Assembly: GCF_001513975.1 (NCBI RefSeq)
Contig: NZ_KQ947984.1
Coordinates: 62,001 to 126,000 of the forward strand
Direction: 5' to 3'
Length of the DNA stretch: 64,000 nt
Source: Streptomyces curacoi
Lineage (GTDB): Bacteria; Actinomycetota; Actinomycetes; Streptomycetales; Streptomycetaceae
The notes under the pieces are model-generated. The model had not been told where the DNA came from, ran no database searches, and saw nothing but the letters and a program-made list of their open reading frames with translations. This document shows, piece after piece, positions 61,782 through 64,000 of the stretch. How positions within the stretch are numbered: position 1 is the stretch's first letter; each line of letters opens with the position of its first letter. A program made the translations under genes and the position numbers.

Positions 61782-63302
61782 TCACAGGACGGAGTCGAGC
61801 CAGGTGAAGACCTCGTCCTGCATGCGGTCGACGAAGACATGGCCGAGGTCGGGCCAGGTCTTGAGGTGCAACCGCTCCTCGGCGTGGCGGGAGCGCCAGA
61901 CGGAGCGCAGCTTGTCGTACGCCACGCGGACGCCGTCGGCGGGGAACAGCGGATCGAGTCCGCCGTTGAAGAAGAGCATCGGCCTGGGTGCGGCGATGCT
62001 CGCCACGTCGGGGATGTCGAGGTGCCGGGCGAGCCCGGGGTGGAGCATGTAGTACGACGACTGCCCGCGCAGCGTGTTGTTGCCGGGCACCATCATCTCC
62101 TTCAGCCCGGTCATCCAGCACACGCTCACCGCGGCGGCGATGCGATCGCTGAGCGCGGCGGTCTGCCAGGCCCGGTAGGCGCCCATGGAGAACCCGACGG
62201 CGGCGACCCTGCGTGCGTCCACCCGGTCGAGGCCGGCCAGGAATCCGGCGGCACGGGCGTCCTCGCGGGCCATGAGCCCGGCGAGGGAGGAGCCGAGGTT
62301 GTAGAAGTTCGAGGCCAGCGCCTGCTGCTGGTCGTAGGTGACGGGGCCGCGGTCGCCCCAGCCGGGCGCGTCCAGGCAGAGGACGACATGGCCGCGCCGG
62401 GCGAGTTCGTCACCGAGGAAGCGTCCGCTGAAGTACTTGTCGGCCCAGGCCTGAGCGGAGGCGAGGCGCGTGTCGTCGTACCAGGGGCGGACGAGTTTCT
62501 CCCGCCCGATGTCGAACCTGGCGCCGTGGTCGTGGAGGAGGAGCACGGCGGGGAACGGGCCGGGGCCGTGCGGGGTGAGCAGGCTGCCGCGGACGCGTGC
62601 GTAACGGGTGAGGGAGACGGTCACCGTCTCGCGGGTGTAGCCGTCGGCCCGGGAGCGCTCACCGTACTCGGGTGCGTACGGCGTCCCGTCCTGGCGGTCG
62701 ACGAGGAGGTGCTCCTCGACCACCCGGCGAGCCGCCCGACGCCAGGCCCGGAAGTCTCGCACCGGTGAAGTCCCCCAGGCCAGCGGGAAGTTCAGCTCGT
62801 CCTTGAGTGCCTGGTGGGCGAGGAAGCGGACGTTGTCGAAGGAGGACCGGTCGCCGGTGACGTACGCCGCCACCGCCTGTGTACCGGTGATGTCGGGGTG
62901 GTCGGCGCGCAGCCAGTCGTTGGCGAGGGTCAGATCGCGGACGGTCAGTCCGGGGGCGGCCGAGCTGAAGGTGGCGGAGCCCGCGGTGCCGTAGGTGCCC
63001 GAGCCGTCGGGCCTGGGGGTGCCGTTGGCGTTGTCGCACACGATGACGGCGTCCCGCGGGTCGCAGGTGGCGCCGCGCAGCGTCAACTCCGCTTTCCCCA
63101 CGGGGATTTTCACGACCTCGCGATAGGTCCCCGGGTGCACGACGATCGTCCGGCCGGGCCCGTCCACCGCGTCCACGGCCGCCTGTACGGAGTCCCCGGG
63201 CCGGACGTGCAGCACCCGGCGGGCACCGGCGGCGAAGGCGGGGGCGGCCCCGAGGGCGGTCAGTCCCCCGGCGATCCCGGCCAGCAGGGTCCGCCTGCGC
63301 AT
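61782..63302 (-). CDS. Chimera: truncated pectinesterase helix fused to an alpha/beta-hydrolase
   Basis: A 506-residue exported protein. Twin-arginine-type signal MRRRTLLAGIAGG. Residues ~28-164 are the first part of a pectinesterase beta-helix (IVVHPGTYREVVKIPVGKAE, LANDWLRADHPDITGTQAVA), breaking off right after FLAHQ, where true pectinesterases continue DTLYAD. Residues ~165-506 are a complete alpha/beta-hydrolase of the acetyl-esterase/dienelactone type (nucleophile in VGFSMGAY, aspartate in NGGLDPLFP, histidine in DLGHVF). The pectinesterase catalytic aspartates and arginine are missing, so only the hydrolase can be active, perhaps as pectin or xylan acetylesterase. ATG 63302 follows GGGGAG. 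The upstream pectinesterase ends one base before it. Confidence 0.82.
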   Translation of the reverse strand: MRRRTLLAGIAGGLTALGAAPAFAAGARRVLHVRPGDSVQAAVDAVDGPGRTIVVHPGTYREVVKIPVGKAELTLRGATCDPRDAVIVCDNANGTPRPDGSGTYGTAGSATFSSAAPGLTVRDLTLANDWLRADHPDITGTQAVAAYVTGDRSSFDNVRFLAHQALKDELNFPLAWGTSPVRDFRAWRRAARRVVEEHLLVDRQDGTPYAPEYGERSRADGYTRETVTVSLTRYARVRGSLLTPHGPGPFPAVLLLHDHGARFDIGREKLVRPWYDDTRLASAQAWADKYFSGRFLGDELARRGHVVLCLDAPGWGDRGPVTYDQQQALASNFYNLGSSLAGLMAREDARAAGFLAGLDRVDARRVAAVGFSMGAYRAWQTAALSDRIAAAVSVCWMTGLKEMMVPGNNTLRGQSSYYMLHPGLARHLDIPDVASIAAPRPMLFFNGGLDPLFPADGVRVAYDKLRSVWRSRHAEERLHLKTWPDLGHVFVDRMQDEVFTWLDSVL

Positions 63303-63303
63303 C

Positions 63304-64000
63304 TCAGCGGCTCCCCTTCCAGGGCGTCCAGTCGCCGAGATACGCCTGGCGGGTCGCCGACTCGGCCTGTTCGGCGGTGAGTTGGGGCCGGTTCTCGGGG
63401 ACCGTGACGACCGCGCCGGGGCCGGTGTTGCGGTACTCGGCGAAGCGCTGGCTCTGCCAGGGGAAGCTGTCCGACATGTTCGTGTAGGGCGCGACCGCGT
63501 CGATGCCGGGGCCGAGGTGGGTGTCGCGGACGGTGAGCGAGGGGCGTGCGGTGCGGTCGGAGCTGGGCACCCAGGGGCGGGCCAGCTTGTAGTAGGCGTC
63601 CGGGGCCTCGCTGCTGACGCGGCTCCTGGTCACCAGGTAGCCGCGCGGGTTGGCGCCCGCCGTGGAGGGCGCGAAGACGAAGCCGTACGGGGCTCCGCCG
63701 AGGTCCGTCCGGTCGAGCGTGCGGAAGTGGCAGTGCTCGTAGACGGCGGTGGCCCGGCCGAAGACGAAGTCGACGTCACCTTCCACATAGCAGTGCGAGA
63801 AGTACTGGCGGGCGAAGACGCCGAGAGCCATGGAGTCGGCGTACAGGGTGTCCTGGTGGCCGAGGAAACGGCAGTGGTGGAAGGCCGAGCGGTCGCCCTG
63901 CACCTTGATGGCGACGGCCTGGGTGCCGCTGATGCCGGGGTGGTCGGCGCGCAGCCAGTCGTTGGCGAAGGTGAGGTGGCGGGCGGTGAATCCGTCGGCC
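63304..64000 (-). CDS. Pectinesterase, CE8 family (5' end outside window)
   Basis: The frame stays open through the right edge; the last ~231 residues are present. It demethylates pectin so that pectate lyases can act. The family motifs are complete: GHQDTLYADSMALG, YVEGDVDFVFGRATAVYEHC with the catalytic aspartates, and YYKLARPWVPSS with the substrate-binding arginine. The tail reads QAYLGDWTPWKG. The segment near the edge (FANDWLRADHPGISGTQAVA) is closely similar to that in the neighbouring chimera. Same strand, one base before the chimera, so the two are co-transcribed. Confidence 0.92.
   Translation of the reverse strand, partial: ADGFTARHLTFANDWLRADHPGISGTQAVAIKVQGDRSAFHHCRFLGHQDTLYADSMALGVFARQYFSHCYVEGDVDFVFGRATAVYEHCHFRTLDRTDLGGAPYGFVFAPSTAGANPRGYLVTRSRVSSEAPDAYYKLARPWVPSSDRTARPSLTVRDTHLGPGIDAVAPYTNMSDSFPWQSQRFAEYRNTGPGAVVTVPENRPQLTAEQAESATRQAYLGDWTPWKGSR

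Overview
The window is a piece of a high-GC actinobacterial chromosome, almost certainly Streptomyces. The evidence is strongly G/C-biased third codon positions, many GTG starts, chains of 4-bp start/stop overlaps, twin-arginine signal peptides, an ectoine cluster, an SCO1860-type LAETG surface protein and GC-rich interspersed hairpin repeats typical of the genus. From memory the gene order resembles the S. coelicolor region around SCO1844-SCO1880; no comparison could be run.

Layout. 1-2.3 kb: the end of a GH25 lysozyme and a low-affinity phosphate transporter pair behind a probable PhoP box. 2.3-6.8 kb: a 1485-residue serine protease/STAND NTPase/WD40 protein on the minus strand. 7.0-24.6 kb: a cobalamin riboswitch followed by a 13-gene cobalamin operon (cobD, cobQ, cobN, a ChlI/ChlD-type chelatase, cobO, cobB, cobI, cobM, cobL, cbiG-cobJ fusion, cobH, cbiX, cobC), nearly every junction translationally coupled. 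cobB carries an interspersed repeat read through in frame. 24.6-30.6 kb: the LAETG surface protein, a polar amino-acid ABC transporter operon with an amidohydrolase, and a divergent class-V aminotransferase, with a perfect palindrome between them. 30.6-35 kb: a long structured leader, a lone molybdopterin subunit of the xanthine dehydrogenase family, a guanine deaminase, a decayed histidine phosphatase and a DinB-like protein. 35.3-38.5 kb: ectABCD (ectoine and 5-hydroxyectoine), closed by strong terminators.

38.6-42.7 kb is a worn stretch: a frameshifted class-V aminotransferase, a FrnE/DsbA-like protein, an acetyltransferase whose start codon lies in an 8-bp tandem repeat, and a deletion scar that removed the 5' parts of a divergent AraC regulator and MFS exporter. 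42.7-45.1 kb: an aldehyde dehydrogenase with a divergent IclR regulator. 45.2-50.1 kb: an acetyltransferase, a membrane protein/histidine kinase/LuxR response regulator operon and a penicillin-binding protein. 50.2-53.3 kb: an AzgA-type purine permease, then a SigE-family ECF sigma factor with a membrane partner. 53.4-64 kb: a pectin and hemicellulose utilisation island (PL3, PL4 and two PL9-like lyases, a double GH43, an acid phosphatase, a pectinesterase/hydrolase chimera and an incomplete true pectinesterase).

Working together: the first half covers phosphate and vitamin B12, the middle covers nitrogen/purine turnover and osmoprotection, and the last 10 kb encodes exported enzymes for plant cell-wall pectin, fitting a soil saprophyte. 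The most unusual items are the repeat inside cobB, the pectinesterase-hydrolase chimera, the AraC/MFS deletion scar, the protease-STAND protein with its repeated upstream motif, and the structured leader ahead of the lone xanthine dehydrogenase subunit. I saw no tRNA, rRNA, CRISPR array, intact insertion sequence or replication origin.
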